Assembly (NCBI GenBank): GCA_001599975.1
Contig: BCIO01000002.1
Span: forward strand, 4,060,448-4,124,447
Direction: 5' to 3'
Origin: Cystobasidiopsis lactophilus
Lineage: Eukaryota; Basidiomycota; Agaricostilbomycetes; Agaricostilbales; Chionosphaeraceae
DNA: 64,000 nucleotides
Shown here: positions 1 to 11,207 of the stretch, in pieces
Layout of the letters: each line of letters opens with the position of its first letter
How positions within the stretch are numbered: the first letter of the stretch is position 1
Notes under the pieces: generated by a model
Seen by the model: only the letters and a program-made list of their open reading frames with translations
Databases searched by the model: none
What the model was told of the DNA's origin: nothing
Position numbers and translations under genes: made by a program

Positions 1-568
1 TGATGATACAGGTTATTCCAAATGGTGATCATGGAAGTCTGATGAGCTGCTTCGAAGAGTGAAATCATGGTGGCGGCTCGCCGATTGTGGCACCGCGGAT
101 TGGCTGGCGGGTGACGAGCGCTGCGACGTCGAGGCAAACGTGCGCTGCCGCACTTACCTTTACCTCAAGAGTATCTTTCTTTTGCTGTGTAGTAATGGCG
201 CAAGCGCTTTGTGCAATGGCGAACGTGGAGTGTCTTTCCGGCTCCAAGTCGGCAGCCGCGACCTTGTCCTTCTTCACCTTCAGTCACTCTCCCATTTGAT
301 TTCAATTCACATTGAAGCCTAGAGAGAAGTGACAGTGTTCGCCACCGCAAGCTACAGCCTGAGCCGGATCACATCCGATGCACACAATGTTTTCTGCCTC
401 CGGCCTCACTTCCTGCTTCCCGCTTCCCCTCTACAAGTACGTTGAGCGAAGACAAGACACCGTCAGCGCGCTCCCGTCCTCGTCGTACCCAACTGTCTCC
501 CGTGTATCCTGAATCCAGACTTCGTCGACCTGTAAACGCCACTCAGCACCAAGCCCAGACGCCGAGTC
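1..568. other. Left edge, no confident gene
   Basis: Only an exon-like stretch is visible, on the minus strand at roughly 150-285. It reads as a charged peptide containing DLEPERHSTFAIAQSA and is followed by a GTAAGT-type donor. It could be an internal or last exon of a gene cut by the window edge. I recognise no family and could not join it to neighbouring exons, so no gene is called. The rest up to the end of the acetyltransferase gene at 569 is unassigned. Confidence 0.3.
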
Positions 569-1225
569 TTAACGCACCAACTGGAATCCGCACTTCGAGA
601 AGAAGCGGATGTTGTCCGGAGCTGCAAAGACTAGGCACACTTTGCTGCTCTCTTGACCGAACTGGAGCGCTTCTGTGACCAGCATTCTGCCCACGCCTTG
701 GTGCCATTGCGTCGGGTCAACGACCACCATGTTGATCTCGATGTGCCTTTGGTACAGCCTGGTGGTCGATGAGCCATGTTTGTGGAGCTGACAAGGCGCT
801 CGCCCACTTGTTCTTAGTCTTTCTTAAGCTCTCCACCAGCTGTTCTGCTCGCCATTTATCGACGCTTCGGTCGTTGCCCACGTCAACCTCGAGTGGCTTG
901 TCTGAGAAAAGCATCTAGTGTCCAGAACGGCCTGTTTGCTTATGCCCGATGGCTCACCGAGGTACAGCTCTTGACAGACGCGGAAGACAATTGCGCCAAC
1001 AATCGTGCACTCCTTCTCTTCTCCCTTTTCCGCGACCATGACCTTGAAAAGTGGGTCCCTCAGCGCGCTTCCGAAATGTGCAGTGTAAGATGCGATGGCG
1101 TCTTTGGGGAAGGAGGCCAGGGATGGGCGACGCCAAGTTGACCAGAGGCTCGTAGAGAGGGCTCGGCCCGCCAAAGCTCCGAGTGTGCCCACGTCTTGAG
1201 GCTTTGCTGGTCGTGTGTTGAACAT
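569..1225 (-). CDS. GNAT-family N-acetyltransferase (tandem copy B)
   Basis: Probable acetyl-CoA-dependent N-acetyltransferase of the GNAT fold; substrate unknown. Read from the start MFNTRPAKPQ at 1225, the N-terminal half contains a strand ending in VGAIVFRV. The C-terminal exon reads LYQRHIEINMVVVDP, then HQGVGRMLV, the motif A loop (Q-x-x-G-x-G/A) that holds the CoA pyrophosphate, and ends FFSKCGFQLVR before TAA at 569-571. An intron starting GTGAGCC follows LYLG. A second, GTGGGC...CACCAG, joins N-K to LYQRH with the frame restored. The middle exon boundary is less certain. The neighbour at 1443-2268 is a paralog with an equivalent junction (R-N-R-LYERH), so the two arose by tandem duplication. 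A start 33 nt further upstream (1258) is possible. Confidence 0.7.
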
Positions 1226-1442
1226 GGTCGTCTTTCTCCATGCCCTTGCGAACTGCACTGTGCCTTCTATCCGTCTGCCTCCCTGGACGGCTTCCTGTCT
1301 TTCATCCTCGCTTCAAGTCACAGGAAGCGCCTTCGATATGCATGTCTAAAGAGTGATATCAGTACAGTGTGTGATTCCCCCCGGTCCTTTGGACCAGGAC
1401 AGACTATATATGCCGTGGGGTGCTGTTCTCCGACCCCTAAGC

Positions 1443-2268
1443 TCAAGCAGTTCGACCCGATCTGAGCAATGCCAGCTCTATAGTGTCCTCCTCTGCAGAA
1501 ACGGGGACCGTGGAGCTGAGCATAAAGTCTGGCTGGAGGCGAATTTGTGTGTAGACGACAAAGCGCTTCCTGCACAAGAAGACCTCCGCTGGGGACCCGC
1601 TCGGAATGACCACCGTCACTGGCCGTTGCTTAGTCCTCCCTTCTGTATCTCGGATTCGTTGGGATTGGGACCCTCTTTCGCGATCTAGAGGTAGTCAGAC
1701 GCTCACCGATCAAGCATTTGCCGACCAACATGGATCCTATGCCTTGGAGGCGGTACTTAGGATCTACGCAAAGCAGGTCGAGCTGAACATGTCGCTCGTA
1801 AAGTCTGCACCCCGACTTCATTGGCATCGAGAGACAGCGCCGCTCAAACTTTCAAGGCTCACCGGTTGCGAGTAGCTTGGATAGTCTTGTGCAGACTTGT
1901 CCAGCGATCGCCGTCTAGACTCTTGTCTGGATGCTCTTGTGGCAGCTTCAGGCTATGTTCGTCTTCAAAGGAGTCAAACAAAGGCTTCCCCGTAACACTG
2001 CTTGCTCACTGGATCCCAGTCGATCGCCGAACGTCCACACGGCGACCCCACCGATGGTAGAGTGATCTTCGCTTTCACAAACCATTATTCGGGCGCTTTT
2101 GGCGGCCTGGGCTAGCTGGAGTCGAAAGAATTTGTGGACGTCAGCCGCCACTCGGTCGTGGGCTTTGGGCCGACAAAAGGCAAAATCCGCCGTGTCCTCG
2201 TTGGCGCGTACGATGAGCTCTGCTAGTGCTAGCATGTTGCCTTCTGTTGCCTCTCGTAGCTGCCACAT
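1443..2268 (-). CDS. GNAT-family N-acetyltransferase (tandem copy A)
   Basis: Probable acetyltransferase paralogous to the gene at 569-1225. From MWQLREATEGNMLALAEL the first exon runs to GVAVWTFGDRLGS. Intron 1 (about 46 nt, GTGAGC...TTGAAG) and intron 2 (about 58 nt, GTGAGC...GTGCAG) restore the frame into LYERHVQLDLLCVDP and the motif A loop LQGIGSMLV. Intron 3 at 1643-1706 (64 nt) joins GKCLI to EGRTKQRPVTVVIPSGSPAEV, giving the beta-strand/alpha-helix spacing seen in the paralog. The protein then continues past the paralog's end to RSGRTA and TGA at 1443-1445. A longer N-terminus from 2379 is open, but MWQLREAT matches the usual GNAT start. No signal peptide is visible, so it is presumably cytosolic. 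Confidence 0.7.
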
Positions 2269-2704
2269 CTTGGTTTGCGGAAGAAATGGAGGCAAGCGCG
2301 CTTGCCCATATCTGAAGCTGTGCAGCGAGCCACCAAAGGCACTGCTTTCGGCCCTGTGATTTTCCAGCTGTTGTGTCACCGGATTGCCTTTTGCGATAGG
2401 AATTAGCGTCTCCGCCGCACATCTCCGCCTGAGCGACGAAGCGCCAACCTACAGCAGCCTCAACCTCTGCTTTTGTCAAAACTCTAACGCGCCTCAATAT
2501 GACTGCTTCAATCGCCATTCCTGATGTCTGCGTCATTTGACACCATTCTCGCCCAGTAACGCTTTCCAGTACAATCCAAAGACGCCTTCTGTGTTTCGAG
2601 TTCCCTGCCCCTGTTTTCCTCTTGTATTCAGCGAACGGCCAAGAGTTGTTGCTCCGGATGACTTGCTCTTAAATCTGTCAGCTCTCTGAATCTGTGAGGT
2701 CTGC

Positions 2705-4549
2705 ATGCACTTGACGGTACTTGCCTTTGCGTGCTTTCTCGCCGCTGCAACCTGCAACGGCAAATTCTGGAGCTTGCGGCGATGTAAACCGAGGATGTCG
2801 ATCAGCGGTTCTGGCATGGACAACCTGTCTGATACGCCTAGCGACGGAGCAACGTACGATGCCAACGCTGCCCCTGGCACTACGTCGCTTAGCTCAACGA
2901 CAACTGCGATGGCAACTGCTCCTACCCCGGCCACCACATCGACTCCAAATACTCCCTCCCCTCCTTCTTTGTCCATGGTGCTTGCTCATTACATGGCAAG
3001 CTGTCCGTTCGCCGGAAACTCTGGCGCAGTCTTACGCATTCCACACCGTTTCAGATTGTAACTCGCCCCCCGCAAGGGACCTACGCAGACGAGATCAAAG
3101 TCGCTCAAAGTATGGGAGTGGATGCCTTCGCTCTCAACTACGGAGGCTGGACGAATGAGTTTGATCTGTGAGCTTCCCATAGCCTTGCTTGAATCCTCTT
3201 GTCTGAATGCGCATCTAGCTGGACCGGATATCTCGACGAGCTTTACAAAGCAGCCGAGGCAGCCTCTTTTAAAGTCTTCATCAGCTTCGACCTTACGTCC
3301 GTCGACTCCGCCACTCAAATCGTGGACCTCGCAAACCGATTCAGCAACTCTTCAGCTCAACTTTACATCGATGGCAGGCTTCTTATTAGCACCTTCAACA
3401 CAGTGGATAGTGTGAGCTGGGACTGGCAGTCCGACGTCTTTGCGCCAATCGAGCGAGCTCTTGATGGCAAGAAGGTAATGTTCTTGCCCGGCACCTTGGG
3501 CACGAATGCACCCCAGCTCTTTGCTTCAGCATCAAAAGATTTCAACGCGGGCGTATCAGATGGCGCCTTCACTTGGATACACAACGAGGCGACGGTAGCG
3601 GATGAAAAGGCAAATGATTTGGCCTTCGCTGCGGCGGCCGAAACGTCCGGGCAGTTTGGATGGCAGGTATTGCCCCTTGGTTTGGAAAGCATCTGTCCGG
3701 ATTCAACTGGGGTAACACCCAAGACGAAGGTAGGTCTGGCATTGGGTGTGCGTTCGCTTGTTCGCTCACGATCCTCGTTCCAGATATCTTCTTCAGTCGA
3801 TTTCAACGGCTGTTGACCTTAAAACCGTCATTTATTGAGCTAGGTAGCCTCACTTCGTTATCTAAGTCCCGATATCGCTCAATGGCCTGTGCCGCACAAA
3901 GTGACTTGGAACGACTATGGTCCGTTTCTGCGCGCCTAGCCTCTTGGACTAGCTCATCGAATGCGTCCAGGTGAATCGAGCTATTTTGGAGAAGGTCGGT
4001 GTCTCCTTGTGAGCTCGCGAGTCTCGCTGAGCGATGTCTCGCAGGCGATCTCACCGCTAGCTCCACCATTGCCTATGCCAACCTCTCCCACAACGGTTTC
4101 AGGGATATGGCTTCAATCTTTATCAAAGCGTGCGTGATGGTCTCGGTCGATCAGAAGGGTTCTCAGCTTAGCCAGCTTGGACCAGATTTAAGAATGGCCA
4201 GACGGAAGTAGACACTTCGGCGGCCGACTTCAAGGAGAACGTCTTCATGTTCTACCGTACCCAGCCCGCTTTAACTTCTGGAGCCACGGATTCCATCCCG
4301 CCACCGACCGACGCCAATATGACCGATGCCATCTTCGTCGCCTCCTTCCTCAAATCCGCCACCTCGATTACCGTAACGACTGGCGGCGCCCATTTTGGTC
4401 TAGACGCTCCAGCTGGTCTTCATCTTCAAGCAATCCCTTTCAAGCCGGGCGCCGTCTCCATGTCGGTGCCTTCCCTGGGCATCACAAAGACTGGCCCTCC
4501 GATCTCCGCCCAGTTCGACCTTTACAATCCCAATGCAGTGGCTGTGTGA
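2705..4549 (+). CDS. GH71 alpha-1,3-glucanase (mutanase), possible frameshift
   Basis: Secreted or wall-associated endo-alpha-1,3-glucanase of glycoside hydrolase family 71, which cuts cell-wall al-glucan. The start MHLTVLAFACFLAAATCNG is a signal peptide, followed by a Ser/Thr/Pro-rich spacer of about 60 residues. The GH71 body begins VLAHYM and continues with YADEIKVAQSMGVDAFALN, GGWTNEFDL, YLDELYKAAEAASFKVFIS, MAGIAPWF, VTWNDYGESSYFGEG and a beta-rich C-terminus ending NPNAVAV. Several introns restore the frame. The first, 2996-3054, has a GC donor (ATG then GCAAGC). Between SGQF and MAGIAPWF, near 3658-3665, the frame slips by one base with no usable intron: either a sequencing error or a disabling indel. 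Both sides of the slip are otherwise well conserved. Confidence 0.85.
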
Positions 4550-4778
4550 AAGAGACGGCGTGCAAGAGCGCAATATATAAAATGCAACGAAGGCCAGAGT
4601 GTTTGTTAACAAGTTGTGAAAGATTGAACGAGCCAAAGCGTCCAAAAAAGTTGCCGCCCGCCCCGTCGAAAGCTCCTCTTGACCATGCTCTTGCGTGCCA
4701 TAAATGTCCAATTAAGCGCCCGCGGACGCAACCCCCTTTCGTTTCCCCCAAATCGGAACGACGATAGTTGAAATCTCT

Positions 4779-5856
4779 CTAGTAGTTGGCATAGCGCTGC
4801 TGCGACTGATAGTCCTGGTATGACTGGTGGCCCCCTTGCTGTTGCTGGTATGGCGGCTGGTAAGGTTGTTGGAAGGCGGTCATGGTGTCGGACTGGGTGC
4901 TGTACTGCTGGCCCATGGCGGCCGAGTCGGCAAAGGCGACCTGCGGCGCGCGGCCGTAGTTGGAGTTGCCGCCTGCGGACTGGGGTGGGCTGTACTGCTG
5001 GGAATCGCGGGCGTATGCAGAGTAGTCCCGCGCTTGAGGTGGGTAGGCGCTCCCGTAGCCATCCCCAGAGTCGGTCCGGTACTGCCCCGGCGCGGCCAAG
5101 TACTTTTCGTCGTTGTCCAACGGGTCCGGGTAAGCAGTAGGTGGTGATCTGTGAGGTCACATGTGCATCAGAATAACGAACCAGGGAAGGTCCGCGGGCG
5201 AAGGTCAGTGCACTCACATGAAGCTCTCCCGAATGCCCTTTGTCCGCGAGTTGTAGCTCGACCGCCTACTCCGCACGCAGCAGAAGATCAATAGAGCCTG
5301 TTATCGATGCATTCGCCTTAGCATACGGGGTCAATGCTAGAGGGGGAAAAGGGGGACGAACGAGAAGCGCAGCACCCAGCGCACATGCGCCGACAATGAT
5401 CCCAATGTGAGCGTCGTTGCTCAGCTTGTTCCACCCCGTCGCATCGGCCTTGGACGAGGAGGCACCTGCTGTGCTGCTTAGGCCTTGGGTGACAGCTGTT
5501 GAACATCGGAATTTTTTTAAGCTTTGTAGATCTGGACAGCAAACAAAGCGAAGAGGCAGCATACCCCAAGTGCCAGTGGGCGCGCTGTTGGAGTAGGTGG
5601 TGGTGAGGATGGCAGCTGCATTAGAGCCTAGAGTGTTGCCGCCGCCAGTAGTGACGAGCACGCCGCCGGGAGGGGTGGTCGCGAAGACGGCAGTGTCGGT
5701 GGAGGAGGACGAGCTGCTGGACGTCGTTGTCACGTCGGCTGCTGCTGTAGTTGTGGATGTCGTTGAGCGAGCAGCTGCTGTGGTCGTCCGCGTGTTGCGC
5801 CGGGTGGTCGTGGTGGACCGGTCGACGGCAGTGGAAGTGCTTGAGCGCGGCGGCAT
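4779..5856 (-). CDS. Ser/Thr-rich single-pass membrane protein with Q/Y-rich tail
   Basis: Unrecognised fungal surface-sensor-like protein. From MPPRSSTSTAVDRS at 5856 the N-terminal 90 or so residues are almost entirely Ser, Thr and Ala, as in heavily O-mannosylated ectodomains. After an intron near 5514-5570 comes a single hydrophobic segment (HIGIIVGACALGAAL...ALLIFCCV) ending in a basic stop-transfer sequence (RSRRSSYNSR). After two more introns the cytoplasmic tail reads PDPLDNDEKYLAAPG and becomes very rich in Tyr, Gln, Ser and Gly (YQPPYQQQQGGHQ) up to RYANY and the stop at 4779. The topology resembles Wsc/Mid2-type wall stress sensors, but there is no Cys-rich WSC domain and I see no sequence match. 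No cleavable signal peptide precedes the Ser/Thr region, so membrane insertion would rely on the single helix. Confidence 0.7.
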
Positions 5857-6416
5857 GTTTGTTTAACGAGTGTGGTGTAGTGTGATTTGAGGAGGGAGCC
5901 AGCCCTTGAGTATGTGTGTGTCTAGCAGTTTCACTGAAATGCGAGCAACGCCAAAAGCGACGTGGGACACGAAGAGCGAGCGGTGGAGTGCGGACAAGGG
6001 CTCATGAGGAGGGTGGCGGCACGCGAAGCCAGCCACTCCGCAGGTGACGGTCTTCTTTTGGCTCATGCCAGCCAACACGTCGTCGCCGTTCGCTTTTAAG
6101 AGGATTGACATGCAGATCACCGCAGCCAGGCGCTAGCCAAGCTCGTTTGGCGTTAGAAGGCAGAGGAAGCCGCCCATTTCACATGCGCATGATCTTTTCC
6201 TCTGTTTTTGTTGCTCGGCTCTCGCTGCCTTATGCGCATTGCTACTGCTTTCTGCCGGCATCTCGAAGCGCTCTAGCAACGCTCAGTGACCAGTGCCTTG
6301 ACCCTTGAAGGCCGGTCTTTGTTCGTTCGGCGGTTTCGAGCAAGCTTGCTGTGCCCAAAGTGTCCGGAGCTAGCGTCTGGCTCCCCCCTTGTCTGCGTCC
6401 GACCAACACGGCTTCC
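5857..6416. other. Divergent intergenic region, no gene seen
   Basis: About 560 bases between the divergent starts of the membrane protein (minus) and the RGG/RdRP-like gene (plus). Only short ORFs are present. I found no repeat or RNA gene, so it probably holds both promoters. Confidence 0.4.
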
Positions 6417-7494
6417 ATGAGCAGCATCGCGTCTGAGCCCTCCCAGGAGTGGTCCTCTAGGGGTTCGGGCTCGGATTGGACCTTGACCACCGCGCCAACT
6501 AGCAGCCGGTCCTCTCGGGGCGGTCGCGGCGGCAGGGGTTCCAATGCACGTAAACTCAGAGGAGGCAGAGGAGGCCCCAGGTTGAAGACCAGCGTCCGGG
6601 AAGAGCTGCTCAGAGTACCCAGCCCCGAGCCCTCCCGCTGGACCAATGGCACCTTTCAATTTGACCGCAACGCCGAGAAGCTGGTTGAGCCCGGGTACGT
6701 GGGTAGCACTAACTCATCTGGTTCCATCGGTTCCCAGGACCGTTCCGGGCGCCTATCCTGACTTCATGGCTAAGGAGATTTTGTCGCGCGAGGAGGTGCT
6801 TAAAAAGTACTACAAGAGCAACAAAGCTTTGGGCCGACTCTACCGCAACATTGAGCTCTCGCAGCCTAGAGAAGAGGAGATTCAGCTGGACATCACCGAC
6901 GGAGGCATTGGAGAAGCGGCACCCACAGAGTCCCTGCTCACTCAGGATCTGCTCTCTTGGCTTCGCCGGCGTCGCTGGACTCCAACAGAAACCAACTCAG
7001 AATTGAAGAACTGGGCCGTCTCGATCTTTACGTCCTACTCTTGCGAGATGCGCCGGCTCTCGCACGATTATTCGCTGTCGAGGCGTCCGGGCGAGTGGCT
7101 GACCGAAGTGGGTTGCTCCCTGCCTGCGATTGAGCTGTGGCTAAAACAAAACCAGGCCGAGGTTGTTGTGGGAACCATCATGGCCCCATTCAGCGTCCAT
7201 CGGCGACGAGTCGAACAAAGTGACAAGGCAGGTGGCAAACACCATCTGACTGCGAAAATTCTCTGATTGCTTCCTCAGATGAACTTGCATTCATCCTTCA
7301 TTGTCTCGTCTGTCGAGAAAGAGCTCATCAACTCGGCCCACGACAGCGACATGGCCAAGCTGCCCGTCCTTGATCGCCTGTGGGCCGCCTGGCTGACGGC
7401 CGAAATGGAAGTCCACAGGAACATCTATGGCGCCAAAAGCTTCGCTCTGTTGGTTTTGCGCTTGATCATGCAGTACGGGGACGGAGGTCGCTGA
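6417..7494 (+). CDS. RGG-rich protein ending in an RdRP C-terminus-like region
   Basis: The first about 55 residues from MSSIASEPSQEWSS include an RGG-rich patch (SSRGGRGGRGSNARKLRGG). After an intron of about 48 nt (GTACGT...TCCCAG) the protein reads GTVPGAYPDFMAKEIL, then YYKSNKALGRLYRNIEL, which resembles the segment following the catalytic core of cellular RNA-dependent RNA polymerases (QDE-1/Rdp1 type). It continues SYSCEMRRLSHDYSL and, after a further intron before 7279, SSVEKELINSA and DRLWAAWLTAEMEVHRN. The catalytic double-psi beta-barrel with its DxDGD signature is absent, and the neighbouring gene leaves no room upstream for it. A one-base shift at the 3' end would extend the frame to about 7569. 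It could be a truncated RdRP relic or a new gene built on its C-terminal fragment. The family call is by eye. Confidence 0.5.
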
Positions 7495-7566
7495 GGGGCA
7501 GGTGGCGAGGCGGAAGCGGGGGTCGCCGCCGCTCTTGAAAAGGGTGTCTGACTACGACGACCTGAA

Positions 7567-8707
7567 ATGATAACCAAACGATTGCTCCTCAATTCGACAC
7601 GTCCAACAAGCTGTCTGACGCTTTTGCCTCCAAAGCCTCAGCTGTGGGCAACGCGCATGCCTCTGCCGCCGTCCAAAATTTTTGCAGCGGCGCCAAGGTT
7701 TGCTTCGACAGCTGCCTCGGCTTCGTCTAAACCTTCCGCCCAATCAGCTCCCTTAGCACCAAATGATGTAGCAATACCCACCTCTCCCACGAATCCTCAC
7801 GAGCTCGTGGTCCTTTTCGACGCCGGTCCGGATTCTCTCAAGCGCACCCAGCGCTTTGGCTTCATTGCTCTTGCTTTGACCCTTTTGATCGGCGGCAACT
7901 TTACGTATTCTCTTTGGGACTTTCGTGAGTGCGCGCATTGGATTTGAAGGCGAGCAAAGGAGGCTCAATCTTGGGACCATCAGACTACTTGAACGAAGAG
8001 ACGGGCGAGCCAGAGTACGCTGCATTGCCTTTGCGCTCTCTGGGTCTCGTCGGCGGCTTGGCGACCACATCTGCATGCGTGGCGATCATCTGGACCACTC
8101 GTCCGTGCCTTGTCCTCTCGATGCTGGTCTCATCGTCATCTCACATTGTCGCCTCTCACAGAATCGAGATATCTGTCAAAAATTGTGCTGCATCTCAAGA
8201 GCCCAATGCTGCCATTTGGAACTCCCGAGGTCAAGCGCATCGCGCAGTTCCGGGAGTCTGAAATGGCGTTGCACTTTGCCCTTCCTGTGCGTTCAGCGGG
8301 CCCCGCCCCACGAAGCTTTCTCTAAGGCTTCGCTACTCTAGAAATGGCCAACAGGGCCTTCCAAGGTCGTCTTGCCGTTCTCCGACTTGTTTCTACTGGG
8401 ACCCGTGGGTGTTCACCTTGCGCACCCCTCGTTCAGACTGCTGAGGTTCGCTGGGCTTGGATATCTACAGCTTAATGCAACGCCAAAGACATGGCACCCA
8501 ACTCAGGCTTTCTCTGAAAAGTCCAAAAAGGGCGGGCAGTACCCTCGCTTTGTGCCGATGCAGCGGGTAACGAAGGAGATGCGGGAGCGCAAGAGCCGGT
8601 TCACCTTGCCGTTCAACATTGCCCGCGGCGGCACCTTCCGCTCGCAAGCAGATTTGGACACGCTAGAGAAGGCCTTGCTCATGAACGAGCGGTTTGTAAA
8701 GACATAG
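7567..8707 (+). CDS. Putative mitochondrial multi-pass membrane protein
   Basis: The N-terminus (MITKRLLLNSTRPT..., with internal Met at 7651 before PLPPSKIFAAAPRFAST) is rich in Arg, Ser and Ala, free of acidic residues and typical of a mitochondrial presequence. Then comes ELVVLFDAGPDSLKRTQR, a membrane helix (FGFIALALTLLIGGNFTYSLW), a short intron, a second helix (LGLVGGLATTSACVAIIW), and after another intron SRYLSKIVLHLKSPMLPFG. The C-terminal part is soluble and basic, ending LLMNERFVKT. Two-helix topology followed by an R-Y-x-x-K-I-x-L segment recalls TMEM223-like inner-membrane proteins, but the match is weak. At least four introns are needed. It lies tail to tail with the dehydrogenase gene, 95 bases away. 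Confidence 0.6.
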
Positions 8708-8802
8708 AGGCGATTTGAAGCGCGGAGCGCGGTCTCTTTTGCATGAACAAAGCCAAAGCGAACAGCCACCCCAACTAGCTTTACACCCTGACATATTAAA
8801 AC

Positions 8803-11022
<2,220 letters not shown>

Positions 11023-11207
11023 GCTTGAAGTGGATCGAAGTAATAAGGTCTTGGAGCAAAGCCAACAAAATTCAAAGGTCGGTCGGCTACAGGCGAGCGT
11101 GACGCCCGCCGCCAAAAGCCGCCCGAGGCAACTGGCTGTGGGTGGCGAACAGGCAACTGCACTTCAAAAGCGATGGGATTTCATAAGGTAGGAAGAGCTA
11201 TGAGGAT

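Noticed and set aside
1685-1706. Apparent 22-nt ultrashort intron (GTGAGCG...CTCTAG) in GNAT copy A
   Set aside because: It restores the frame, but a later acceptor (ATACAG at 1643-1648) with the same donor gives a normal 64-nt intron, the same phase, and a protein that aligns better with the paralog.
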